Made by a program: the position numbers and the translations under genes
Assembly: GCA_017551425.1 (NCBI GenBank)
Contig: JAFZLQ010000044.1
Location: 1-19,126 of the forward strand
DNA length: 19,126 nucleotides
Source of the DNA: Bacteroidales bacterium
Lineage (GTDB): Bacteria > Bacteroidota > Bacteroidia > Bacteroidales > UBA932
Direction: 5' to 3'
Notes under the pieces: model-generated
Seen by the model: only the letters and a program-made list of their open reading frames with translations
Told to the model about the DNA's origin: nothing
Database searches by the model: none
In this document: positions 1 to 6,859 of the stretch, in pieces
Numbering within the stretch: position 1 is the stretch's first letter
Layout: every line of letters begins with the position of its first letter

Positions 1-1
1 A

Positions 2-1243
2 GATTCCAAGCTGGAGCGAGCCATGGACGCCCTGCAGTGCCCTCCGCCGGATGCGAGTGTGGCCACCCTTTCCGGGGGTGAGCGCCGCCGCGTCGCCCTC
101 TGCCGCCTGCTTCTCCGCCAGCCGGACGTCCTCCTGCTGGACGAGCCCACCAACCATCTGGACACCGAGAGCATCCAGTGGCTGGAAGCCCACCTGAAGC
201 AGTATAAGGGAACCGTCATCGCCGTAACCCACGACCGCTATTTCCTGGACAACGTTGCAGGTTGGATACTTGAACTAGACCGCGGCGAGGGCATACCCTG
301 GAAGGGCAACTACTCCGGCTGGCTTGAGCAGAAGAGCAAGCGCCTGGCCATGGAGGAGAAGCAGGAGAGCAAGCGTCGCAAGACGCTGGAGCGCGAGCTG
401 GAATGGGTGCGCATGGCTCCCAGGGCCCGCCAGGCCAAGCAGAAGGCGCGTCTGGGTGCATACGAGAAGATGGCTTCCGCAGATACCAAGGAGAAAGAGG
501 CCAACCTCGAAATCTACATCCCCAACGGTCCGCACCTCGGCAATAAGGTCATCGAATTCAAAGACGTCAGCAAGGCTTACGGGGACAAACTGCTGTTCGA
601 GCACCTCAGCTTCGAGCTCCCTCCCGCAGGCATAGTGGGCGTCATCGGCCCCAACGGCGCAGGCAAGACAACGCTGTTCCGCCTCATCATGGGCATTGAG
701 AAGCCGGATAGCGGCAGCATAGAGATAGGAGACACCGTGAAGCTCGCCTACGTGGACCAGCAGCACAAGAGCATCGACCCGGACCTCACTGTGTATGAGA
801 CAATTGCGGGCAATTCGGAATGGATTCGCCTGGGCAATCGCGACATCAACGCCCGTTCCTGGGTCAGCCGCTTCAATTTCTCCGGGGCCGACCAGGAAAA
901 GAAGTGCGGCGTGCTCTCCGGAGGCGAGCGAAACCGCCTGCATCTGGCACTCACGCTGAAGGACGAAGGCAACGTACTGCTCCTGGACGAACCTACCAAC
1001 GACGTGGATGTGAACACCATACGCGCCCTTGAGGAAGGTCTCGACGGCTTCGCGGGCTGCGCGGTGGTAGTGTCCCACGACCGCTGGTTCCTGGACCGCA
1101 TCGCCACCCACATCCTCGCATTCGAGGGAGACAGCCAGGTCTATTTCTTCGAAGGCGGCTACTCCGAATACGAAGAAAACAGGAAGGCCCGCCTGGGAAC
1201 GGAAGAGCCCAAGCGCTTCAAGTACAAGAAACTTATGGAATAA
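2..1243 (+). CDS. ettA: EttA-like ABC-F translational ATPase (5' end outside window)
   Basis: The frame is open from base 2, so the true start lies upstream. The 413 residues present are the C-terminal three quarters of a protein usually near 555 residues. ABC-F proteins bind the ribosomal E site and couple ATP state to translation; EttA throttles the first elongation step. Visible in order are the first ABC signature LSGGE with Walker [13 protein letters not shown], the basic interdomain linker (about 330-530, including [10 protein letters not shown], typical of EttA), a second Walker [10 protein letters not shown] (about 647-673), a second signature LSGGERNR, and Walker [13 protein letters not shown]. 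There are no membrane segments, as expected for a soluble ABC-F. The first Walker A and the arm insertion are outside the window. Uup and other ABC-F paralogues are less likely because of the linker. The next gene follows after 20 bases. Confidence 0.93.
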   Translation, partial: DSKLERAMDALQCPPPDASVATLSGGERRRVALCRLLLRQPDVLLLDEPTNHLDTESIQWLEAHLKQYKGTVIAVTHDRYFLDNVAGWILELDRGEGIPWKGNYSGWLEQKSKRLAMEEKQESKRRKTLERELEWVRMAPRARQAKQKARLGAYEKMASADTKEKEANLEIYIPNGPHLGNKVIEFKDVSKAYGDKLLFEHLSFELPPAGIVGVIGPNGAGKTTLFRLIMGIEKPDSGSIEIGDTVKLAYVDQQHKSIDPDLTVYETIAGNSEWIRLGNRDINARSWVSRFNFSGADQEKKCGVLSGGERNRLHLALTLKDEGNVLLLDEPTNDVDVNTIRALEEGLDGFAGCAVVVSHDRWFLDRIATHILAFEGDSQVYFFEGGYSEYEENRKARLGTEEPKRFKYKKLME

Positions 1244-1248
1244 TTTCA

Positions 1249-1256
1249 TATATTTG
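1249..1256 (+). promoter_or_regulatory. Bacteroidota -7 promoter box TATATTTG
   Basis: TATATTTG matches the Bacteroidota -7 consensus TAnnTTTG exactly and sits in the 20-base gap after ettA. The next ATG begins only 7 bases downstream, so a transcript started here would have almost no 5' leader. No matching -33 TTTG is seen at the usual distance, so this is a candidate only. Confidence 0.45.
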
Positions 1257-1263
1257 CAAGGTT

Positions 1264-1980
1264 ATGAAGAATCTTGTCATTATCCCCACCTACAACGAGG
1301 TAGAGAATGCAGAGAAGATAATCAGGGCCGTCCTGGCTCTGCCGGAGGGCTTTGAGATTCTCATAATCGACGACGGCTCCCCGGACGGCACCGCCGCCGT
1401 GGTAAAGGGCCTGCAGAAGGAGTTCGACGGCCGTCTGCACCTGCTGGAGCGCAGCGGCAAGCTCGGCCTGGGTACGGCTTACCTGACAGGCTTCAAATGG
1501 GCTCTGGAACGCGGATACGACTATATCTTCGAGATGGACGCCGATTTCTCCCATGCGCCGTCAGACCTGCCGCGCCTTCTGGGAGCCTGCACCGGCGGGG
1601 CGGACCTCGCGATCGGTTCCCGCTACTGCAACGGGGTGAGCGTGGTCAACTGGCCCATCGGGCGTATCCTCATATCCTATTTCGCATCGGTTTACGTACG
1701 CAAGATGCTGGGCTTCAAGATTTACGACAGCACCGCAGGCTTCCTATGCTACAGCCGCAAGGTCCTGGAAACCATAGACCTTGACGCCGTGCGCATGAAG
1801 GGATACGGATTCCAGATAGAGATGAAATATACCGCCCACAGGCTCGGCTTCAGGATTGCCGAGGTCCCGGTCATCTTCGTCAACCGCAAGGAGGGAACCT
1901 CAAAGATGTCCGGCGGCATCTTCGGCGAGGCCTTCTGGGGCGTCATCAAGCTGCGTTTCAGAAAGTTCCACAAGAAGTGA
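1264..1980 (+). CDS. Polyprenol monophosphomannose synthase-like GT2 glycosyltransferase
   Basis: This 238-residue protein looks like the catalytic subunit of dolichyl/polyprenyl-phosphate mannosyltransferase (DPM1 family), which moves a sugar from a nucleotide donor to a lipid phosphate carrier at the cytoplasmic face of the membrane. It opens with the GT-A nucleotide-binding strand VIIPTYNE, followed by IIDDGSPDGT and the metal-binding DAD triad (D92-A93-D94) in EMDADFSH. It has no C-terminal membrane helices, so it is the short single-domain form. In Bacteroidota such enzymes are thought to supply lipid-linked mannose for surface glycosylation; the actual sugar cannot be read from sequence. 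Tex starts within its stop codon (GTGA overlap), suggesting coupled translation. Confidence 0.9.
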   Translation: MKNLVIIPTYNEVENAEKIIRAVLALPEGFEILIIDDGSPDGTAAVVKGLQKEFDGRLHLLERSGKLGLGTAYLTGFKWALERGYDYIFEMDADFSHAPSDLPRLLGACTGGADLAIGSRYCNGVSVVNWPIGRILISYFASVYVRKMLGFKIYDSTAGFLCYSRKVLETIDLDAVRMKGYGFQIEMKYTAHRLGFRIAEVPVIFVNRKEGTSKMSGGIFGEAFWGVIKLRFRKFHKK

Positions 1981-4136
1981 AAGAGATATACCTCAGGCAG
2001 ATAGCTGCCACTGTCGGAGCAAAGGTCTGGCAGATTGAGAATTGCGCCGACATGTTCGCCGACGGCGACACCATCCCCTTCATCAGCCGCTACCGCAAGG
2101 AGAAGACCGGCGGCATGGACGACGCAACCATAGCGGAGGTCAAGCACTGGATAGACGTCTTCTCCGATATGGAAAAGCGCAAGGAGACCATACTCAAGAC
2201 CATAGAAGAGGCAGGCGCCCTGGACGACGCCCTCCGCGAACGCATAGAGAACTGCGTGAGCGCCACCGAGCTGGAGGACATCTACCTGCCGTGGCGTCCA
2301 AAACGCCGCACGCGCGCCACTGTGGCCAGGGAACTCGGCCTGGAGCCGCTGGCGGACATGATGTGGAACCTCCGCACCCGCGACCCGCTTCAGAGCGCCC
2401 GCGCCTTCGTGAAAGGTTCCCCAGCACTCAAGGGCAAGGCCGGAGCGGAAGACGCGGAAGCCGCGCTTGCCGGCGCCCGAGACATCATAGCCGAGCGCCT
2501 GAGCGAGACGGCCGCCATAAGGTCTGACCTGCGTGCCGTTTTCCGCACCCGCAGGCTCGAGTCCAAGGCAACCAAAGCCGCATCCGGCAATCCCGACGCG
2601 GCGAAATACCGCAGCTACTTCGACTTCAGGATGCCCCTCGACCGCATGCCGTCGCACAACCTGCTCGCCATACTCCGCGCAGAGAACGAGGGCTTCCTCT
2701 CGGTAGGGCTCGATTCAGACGCCGAAAAATGCGGCAAGAAGATATACTATGACTTCTGCCAGGCCCAGGGCTATCCCGGCGGAGCGCTCGCAGACCAGAT
2801 ACGCGAGGCGGTTGACGATTCCTTCAAGCGTCTCCTGGAGCCGTCGATCAGCGGCGAAGTCATTCGCGAGGCCAAGGAACGTGCAGACGTTGAATCCGTC
2901 AAGGTCTTCGGCGAGAACCTCCGCCAGCTCCTGCTCCAGCCCCCTGTGGGCCAGAAACGCACGATGGCAATCGACCCGGGATTCCGCAACGGCTGCAAGA
3001 TTGCCTGCCTTGACGAGCAGGGCGGGCTGCTGTATCATACCATAATCTTCCCGCATCCGCCACAGAACGAGAAAGTCAAGGCGCTGACGGCTCTGCAGGG
3101 GATGCTGGAAAAGTACCGTATCGAGGCCATAGCCATAGGCAACGGCACCGCCTCGCGCGAGACCGAGGATTTCGTACGCAAGGTGCAGCTGCCGGAGGGA
3201 TGCAAGGTCTGGACTGTGAGCGAAGACGGCGCTTCCATCTACAGTGCGTCCGAAACCGCCCGCGAGGAATTCCCGGACGAAGACGTGACCGTACGCGGCG
3301 CCGTGAGCATAGGGCGCAGGCTGATGGATCCGCTGTCCGAGCTTGTGAAGATAGACCCCAAGAACCTCGGCATAGGCCAGTACCAGCACGACGTGGACCA
3401 GAATCTCCTTCGGGAGAAGCTGGACAATACGGTTGAATCCTGCGTCAACGCGGTTGGCGTCAACCTCAATACAGCGTCTCCCTACCTGCTGCGCTACGTT
3501 GCCGGAATAGGGCCGTCGCTGGCCGCCGGAATCGTTGCCAGACGTGCGCAGAAAGGCCCTTTCAGCAGCAGGGAGGAGCTCCTTGACGTCCCGCGCCTGG
3601 GGCCCCGCGCTTTCAAGCAGTGCGCCGGTTTCCTGCGCATACGGGATGCCGCCAATCCGCTGGACGGCTCTGCCGTGCATCCCGAGTCATACCACATAGT
3701 CGATGAAATGGCGCGCTCGCTGGGCGTAAGCACGAGGGAACTCGTGGGCAATGCCGCCCTATGCGACCGCATAAGGCCTGAGGATTTCGTAAAAGGAGAC
3801 GTAGGACTGCCCACGGTCAACGACATACTCAAGGAACTCCGCAAGCCCGGTCTTGACCCGCGCGAGCAGGCGTCCGAATTCGCCTTTGCAGACGACATCC
3901 ACGACATCGAAGACCTCCGCACCGGAATGGAGCTGCCCGGGATAGTCACCAACATCACGGCATTCGGCGCTTTCATAGACATCGGCCTTCACGACAACGG
4001 TCTGCTGCACGTGAGCCAGATTGGCCCTCGCGGCACCGATCCGTCCAGGGTGGTAAAACTGCACCAGCACGTGCGGGTGCGCGTGCTGGCGGTAGATCTG
4101 GAGAGGGGCCGAATCAGCCTGGGGCTGGTGAAATAG
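1977..4136 (+). CDS. tex: Tex-family RNA-binding transcription accessory protein
   Basis: This is a 719-residue Tex protein, the usual length for the family, starting with GTG at 1977; the GTGA overlap with the preceding stop supports that start. Tex proteins bind nucleic acid and affect transcription and RNA quality control; the exact biochemical role is not settled. Domains in order are a helical N-terminal region containing TIPFISRYRKE (about residues 32-42), a YqgF/RuvC-like RNase H fold beginning at MAIDPGF (residue 330), a helix-hairpin-helix region with VNLNTASPYLL and GIGPSLAAGI (about 493-552), and a C-terminal S1 RNA-binding domain from about residue 649 (GIVTNITAFGAFIDIG). It ends 3 bases before the convergent glutamine synthetase stop, with no evident terminator between them. 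Confidence 0.96.
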   Translation: MKEIYLRQIAATVGAKVWQIENCADMFADGDTIPFISRYRKEKTGGMDDATIAEVKHWIDVFSDMEKRKETILKTIEEAGALDDALRERIENCVSATELEDIYLPWRPKRRTRATVARELGLEPLADMMWNLRTRDPLQSARAFVKGSPALKGKAGAEDAEAALAGARDIIAERLSETAAIRSDLRAVFRTRRLESKATKAASGNPDAAKYRSYFDFRMPLDRMPSHNLLAILRAENEGFLSVGLDSDAEKCGKKIYYDFCQAQGYPGGALADQIREAVDDSFKRLLEPSISGEVIREAKERADVESVKVFGENLRQLLLQPPVGQKRTMAIDPGFRNGCKIACLDEQGGLLYHTIIFPHPPQNEKVKALTALQGMLEKYRIEAIAIGNGTASRETEDFVRKVQLPEGCKVWTVSEDGASIYSASETAREEFPDEDVTVRGAVSIGRRLMDPLSELVKIDPKNLGIGQYQHDVDQNLLREKLDNTVESCVNAVGVNLNTASPYLLRYVAGIGPSLAAGIVARRAQKGPFSSREELLDVPRLGPRAFKQCAGFLRIRDAANPLDGSAVHPESYHIVDEMARSLGVSTRELVGNAALCDRIRPEDFVKGDVGLPTVNDILKELRKPGLDPREQASEFAFADDIHDIEDLRTGMELPGIVTNITAFGAFIDIGLHDNGLLHVSQIGPRGTDPSRVVKLHQHVRVRVLAVDLERGRISLGLVK

Positions 4137-4139
4137 CCT

Positions 4140-5654
4140 TTATCCGCAGTAGAAATACTCTTCCACGAGACGCCGCATGAGTTCGGGATCGCGACGGGCG
4201 GCCTCGTGCAGGTCTGAGTCGCCGTAGCGGCGGAGGCCCTTGAGGATACCGTCTATCATTCGCGGCTCGAACACCCCGCGCGCTTCGAATACGCCGCGCT
4301 GCTTCTCGAGGCAGTCTGCCGATTCTGCGCAGCAGGTGGGCAGGCAGTCCAGCGTGGCGAGGCGTGCTGCGTTCTCGCTCTTGTGGATGTCCATATCGAC
4401 ATACTTCTCGCGGGCTATGCGGAGAGCTTCCTCCTCCGGCATCTCAAGGCCGTAACGTGCTGCTACACAGAGACCTGCCATGAGCTGATAGATGTCTGCC
4501 GAGCAGTCGGGGGAACGCATTTCGAAGGTCTGCTTGCTGGTGGTGTCGCGGTCTGAAGACACAACCTGGGGATTGGCGGCGGAGCACATGTCTGTGCCGC
4601 TGGACCAGCCGAGGGGCACGCGTACGAGCGCGCTGCGGTTGCAATCGCCCCAGCAGACGTTGGTGGGCGCCTCCTGGTGAGGCACAAGGCGGAAGTATGA
4701 GGTGGGGTTCTTGTTTCCGAACGCGGTGATGGACGGTGCGAGGACCATCATGCCTGCGATGGCGCGGCGGGCGATGTCCGACAGCGAGCTGCCTTCGCCG
4801 AGGGTCACGTTGTGTCCGTCCTTCATGAGGCGCATGTGGATGTGCATGCCGCTGCCGGCCTTGCCCACGGTTATCTTGGGGGCGAAAGAGACGTCGAGAC
4901 CCCACTGCCATGCAAGGTTGCGGATGACCCATTTGGCCAGCAGGAGCTGGTCTGCGGCGGTTTCCAGCGGGCAGGGGAGGAACTCTATCTCGTTCTGCTC
5001 GTACACCTTGCCGTCCAGGGTGAAGTTGCCCACCTCGCTGTGGCCGTACTTTATCTGGCCTCCCGTCTTGGCCACGTGGTCCATGCAGGCGCGGCGGAAA
5101 TCGTTGAGCTTCGCGAAGGGCTCGCTCTCGTGGTAGCCGCGCTGGTCTGTGGCGGGGAAGAGGGGATCTGCATCTGTAATGACGTAGTACTCAAGTTCTC
5201 CCATGGCCTCGAAGGTGAGGCCAGTGCTGCGGCGGAACTCGTCTCCGGCGCGCATCAGGGTGGCGTACGGGGCGCATTCGAAAGGCTTGCCGCTCTTGGT
5301 GAAGAAACTGCAGAGGAAGCACAGGGTGGGTATCTCGGTGAACGGATCCACGAAGGCGGTGCGGTAACGCGGGATGACGTAAAGGTCTGAGTTGCCGGCC
5401 TCTATGAAAGAGGGGAAGAGGCTGGAGCCGTCCACCCTTTCTCCTTCCACGAGCACGGTTTCCGCATATGCGAGCGAGTTGACGGTGAAGTTGAGCGTCT
5501 TTACGCGGCCGTCTTCCGCCGGGTACATGAAGTCTATCATGCGGATTTCATTTGCGACTATGAAATCGAGCATGTCCTGCCATGTGAAAGTCGAAGGGTC
5601 TTTGCCCAGATATGCAACCACCTGGTTGGGGTTGAGCTGAAGAGTCTTGTCCAT
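4140..5654 (-). CDS. glnA: Glutamine synthetase, type I-like
   Basis: This enzyme makes glutamine from glutamate, ammonia and ATP in the cytoplasm, the main ammonia-assimilating step. I start it at ATG 5654 (504 residues); an in-frame TTG two codons upstream is less likely. Glutamine synthetase landmarks appear in order: VDGSS (residues 74-78), metal-binding GELEYY, NEIEF and KWVIRN, the nucleotide-loop motif GSGMHIHM, NPTSYFRLVP, NRSALVRVP, and the C-terminal arginine motif FEMRSPDCSADIY. The NLYDLP loop that carries the adenylylated tyrosine in enterobacterial enzymes is absent, so control by adenylylation is unlikely. The C terminus (LVEEYFYCG) differs from the enterobacterial type. It stands alone with its own candidate promoter and no neighbouring nitrogen regulator. 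Confidence 0.94.
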   Translation of the reverse strand: MDKTLQLNPNQVVAYLGKDPSTFTWQDMLDFIVANEIRMIDFMYPAEDGRVKTLNFTVNSLAYAETVLVEGERVDGSSLFPSFIEAGNSDLYVIPRYRTAFVDPFTEIPTLCFLCSFFTKSGKPFECAPYATLMRAGDEFRRSTGLTFEAMGELEYYVITDADPLFPATDQRGYHESEPFAKLNDFRRACMDHVAKTGGQIKYGHSEVGNFTLDGKVYEQNEIEFLPCPLETAADQLLLAKWVIRNLAWQWGLDVSFAPKITVGKAGSGMHIHMRLMKDGHNVTLGEGSSLSDIARRAIAGMMVLAPSITAFGNKNPTSYFRLVPHQEAPTNVCWGDCNRSALVRVPLGWSSGTDMCSAANPQVVSSDRDTTSKQTFEMRSPDCSADIYQLMAGLCVAARYGLEMPEEEALRIAREKYVDMDIHKSENAARLATLDCLPTCCAESADCLEKQRGVFEARGVFEPRMIDGILKGLRRYGDSDLHEAARRDPELMRRLVEEYFYCG

Positions 5655-5679
5655 TATCAATCTATGTGGTTTGGGACAG

Positions 5680-5687
5680 CAAAATTA
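5680..5687 (-). promoter_or_regulatory. Candidate -7 box (TAATTTTG) for glnA
   Basis: On the minus strand TAATTTTG matches TAnnTTTG exactly, 25 bases before the glnA ATG at 5654. Its first three bases are the TAA stop codon of the upstream sirtuin gene. No clear -33 TTTG is seen 19-21 bases further upstream. Confidence 0.45.
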
Positions 5688-6396
5688 AACAATTTCTCGG
5701 AAACGCCGCATACCTGCGGTGGCAACTTCGTTGATAAATGTTACACCCGGGATGTGGCCGCCCAGGGCGGAGTCGGGATCTATGAGGAAGATGCGGCAGC
5801 CGGAGGGCGCGAACTGGTACAGGCTTGCGGCCGGATAGACCTGCAGCGAGGTGCCTACAATCACCAGGATGTCAGCCACCTGCACCAGGGCGGCAGCTTT
5901 CTCGAGGTTGGGGACGGCCTCTCCGAACCACACTATGTGCGGACGCAGCTGGCGCTTCCTGGGGCCTCCCGTTTCCCCTATGGCGACAGGCCTGTAGCCT
6001 ATGTCCTGTACGAACTTTTCCGAGAAACCGTCGGCATAGGTGTAGCAGTCTTCCGGGCGCACCTTGGTGAGCTCGCCGTGAAGGTGCAGCACGCGGCTGC
6101 TGCCCGCCCTCTCGTGCAGGTTGTCCACGTTCTGCGTGACGACGCACACCTCAAAGCGGTCTTCGAGCTCCGCCACGATGCGGTGGGCCTCGTTGGGCTC
6201 GACGTTCTTGAGCTGGGCCCTGCGCTCGTTGTAAAAGTCAAGAACCTTTGCGGGATTGCGATGCCAGCCCTCCGGAGTGCATATTTCCTGCACGGGGACA
6301 TTGTCCCACAATCCGTTACCGCCCCTGAAGGTGGAGATGCCGCTCTCGGCGCTGATGCCGGAGCCGCTGAGTACGACCAGATTTTTTTTTCTTCAT
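5685..6396 (-). pseudogene. Sirtuin (Sir2/CobB-like) with a frameshift in a poly-A run
   Basis: The body from 6380 down to the stop at 5685 encodes a sirtuin, an NAD-dependent lysine deacylase. Motifs in order are the NAD loop VVLSGSGISAESGIS with STFRGG, TQNVDNLHERAG, the catalytic-histidine motif HLHGEL (His near 6078-6080), RPHIVWFGEAVP and GTSLQVYP. No paired zinc cysteines are visible, only one Cys in that region. The natural start, ATG at 6396, is followed by AAG and nine A (minus strand, 6390-6382), which puts it one base out of frame with the motif-bearing body. With eight A it would read MKKKNLVVLSG and give about 236 residues, a normal length. As sequenced, the only in-frame ATG is near 6311, which would omit the NAD loop. 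This may be a phase-variable gene, programmed slippage, a real mutation or a base-calling error. Confidence 0.85.
6382..6390 (-). repeat. Nine-base A homopolymer at the start of the sirtuin gene
   Basis: There are nine consecutive T on the plus strand (A on the coding strand), beginning six bases into the gene from its ATG. One A fewer restores ATG 6396 to the sirtuin frame. One A more would join the body to a GTG-started frame at 6415. Confidence 0.9.
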
Positions 6397-6402
6397 AGTG
6401 TT

Positions 6403-6410
6403 CAAAGATA
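6403..6410 (-). promoter_or_regulatory. Candidate -7 box (TATCTTTG) for the sirtuin gene
   Basis: TATCTTTG on the minus strand is an exact TAnnTTTG match, with only 6 bases between it and ATG 6396. Transcription would begin at or next to the ATG, downstream of the alternative GTG at 6415. That favours ATG 6396 as the intended start. Confidence 0.45.
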
Positions 6411-6419
6411 GTCACAATA

Positions 6420-6451
6420 TTTGTTTGATTGAAATTTTTGGTTTATTATTG
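6420..6451 (+). promoter_or_regulatory. Candidate promoter TTTG-N20-TATTATTG for the small acidic protein
   Basis: A -33-like TTTG (6420-6423) is followed after 20 bases by TATTATTG (6444-6451), one mismatch from TAnnTTTG. The ATG at 6476 is 24 bases downstream. Spacing fits the Bacteroidota pattern. It lies back to back with the sirtuin promoter candidate in the AT-rich divergent gap. Confidence 0.45.
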
Positions 6452-6475
6452 CATCGTTAAAGCTTTCAAACGCAT

Positions 6476-6859
6476 ATGAACGCAGACAACAAGAAAAGAC
6501 ACGTTATCAGCCAGGAGAACCTTCCTGCAGATATTGCAGCATTATTCAACGAGAAGTATCCCAAGGGTTTCTCGGATCTCCTGCCTGACCTCATCAAATA
6601 CTCGCCGGGCATCAATCCCCGTACCGGCAAGCAGATCGAGCCGTTCTATGCCGTAACCATCGAGACAGACTCAGACATCTACCTCGTAAAGATCAAGGTA
6701 GATATAGACAACCCGGAAGACGTTGAGCGCTGGCTCGAGGGAGAGGAAGAGGCGGAGACGGAAGAAGTGGCCGGAACCACCGGAACGCCGGACGCCGGGG
6801 ACACCCTGCCGGACGACAACATTTCCCAGTACGGGGATGACGATTCATCCGACGCATAG
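6476..6859 (+). CDS. Small acidic protein of unknown function
   Basis: This 127-residue protein resembles no family I can name with confidence. The first two thirds look like a compact folded domain (LPADIAALFNEKYPKGFSD, then strand-like FYAVTIETDSDIYLVKIKVD), followed by a low-complexity acidic tail rich in E and D (about residues 87-127) that ends DDDSSDA. There is no signal peptide or membrane segment, so it is probably cytoplasmic. Small proteins of this general look occur in Bacteroidales, but that is recollection, not a search result. Its last 23 bases overlap the start of the CLC channel gene in another frame, so the two are probably co-transcribed from the promoter candidate upstream. 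I do not assign a function. Confidence 0.8.
   Translation: MNADNKKRHVISQENLPADIAALFNEKYPKGFSDLLPDLIKYSPGINPRTGKQIEPFYAVTIETDSDIYLVKIKVDIDNPEDVERWLEGEEEAETEEVAGTTGTPDAGDTLPDDNISQYGDDDSSDA

Noticed and set aside
275..3680. Long minus-strand frames opposite ettA, the mannosyltransferase-like gene and tex (275-1249, 1749-2657, 2715-3680)
   Set aside because: All are antisense to well-recognised genes and show no domain signatures.
5664..6398. Plus-strand frame of 244 codons opposite the sirtuin
   Set aside because: The minus strand carries clear sirtuin motifs. The plus frame stays open only through complementary composition.
6723..6836. Longer N terminus for the CLC protein from ATG 6723
   Set aside because: It would lie inside the upstream acidic-protein gene and add an Arg/Pro-rich stretch unlike CLC N termini; ATG 6837 sits directly before the first helix.
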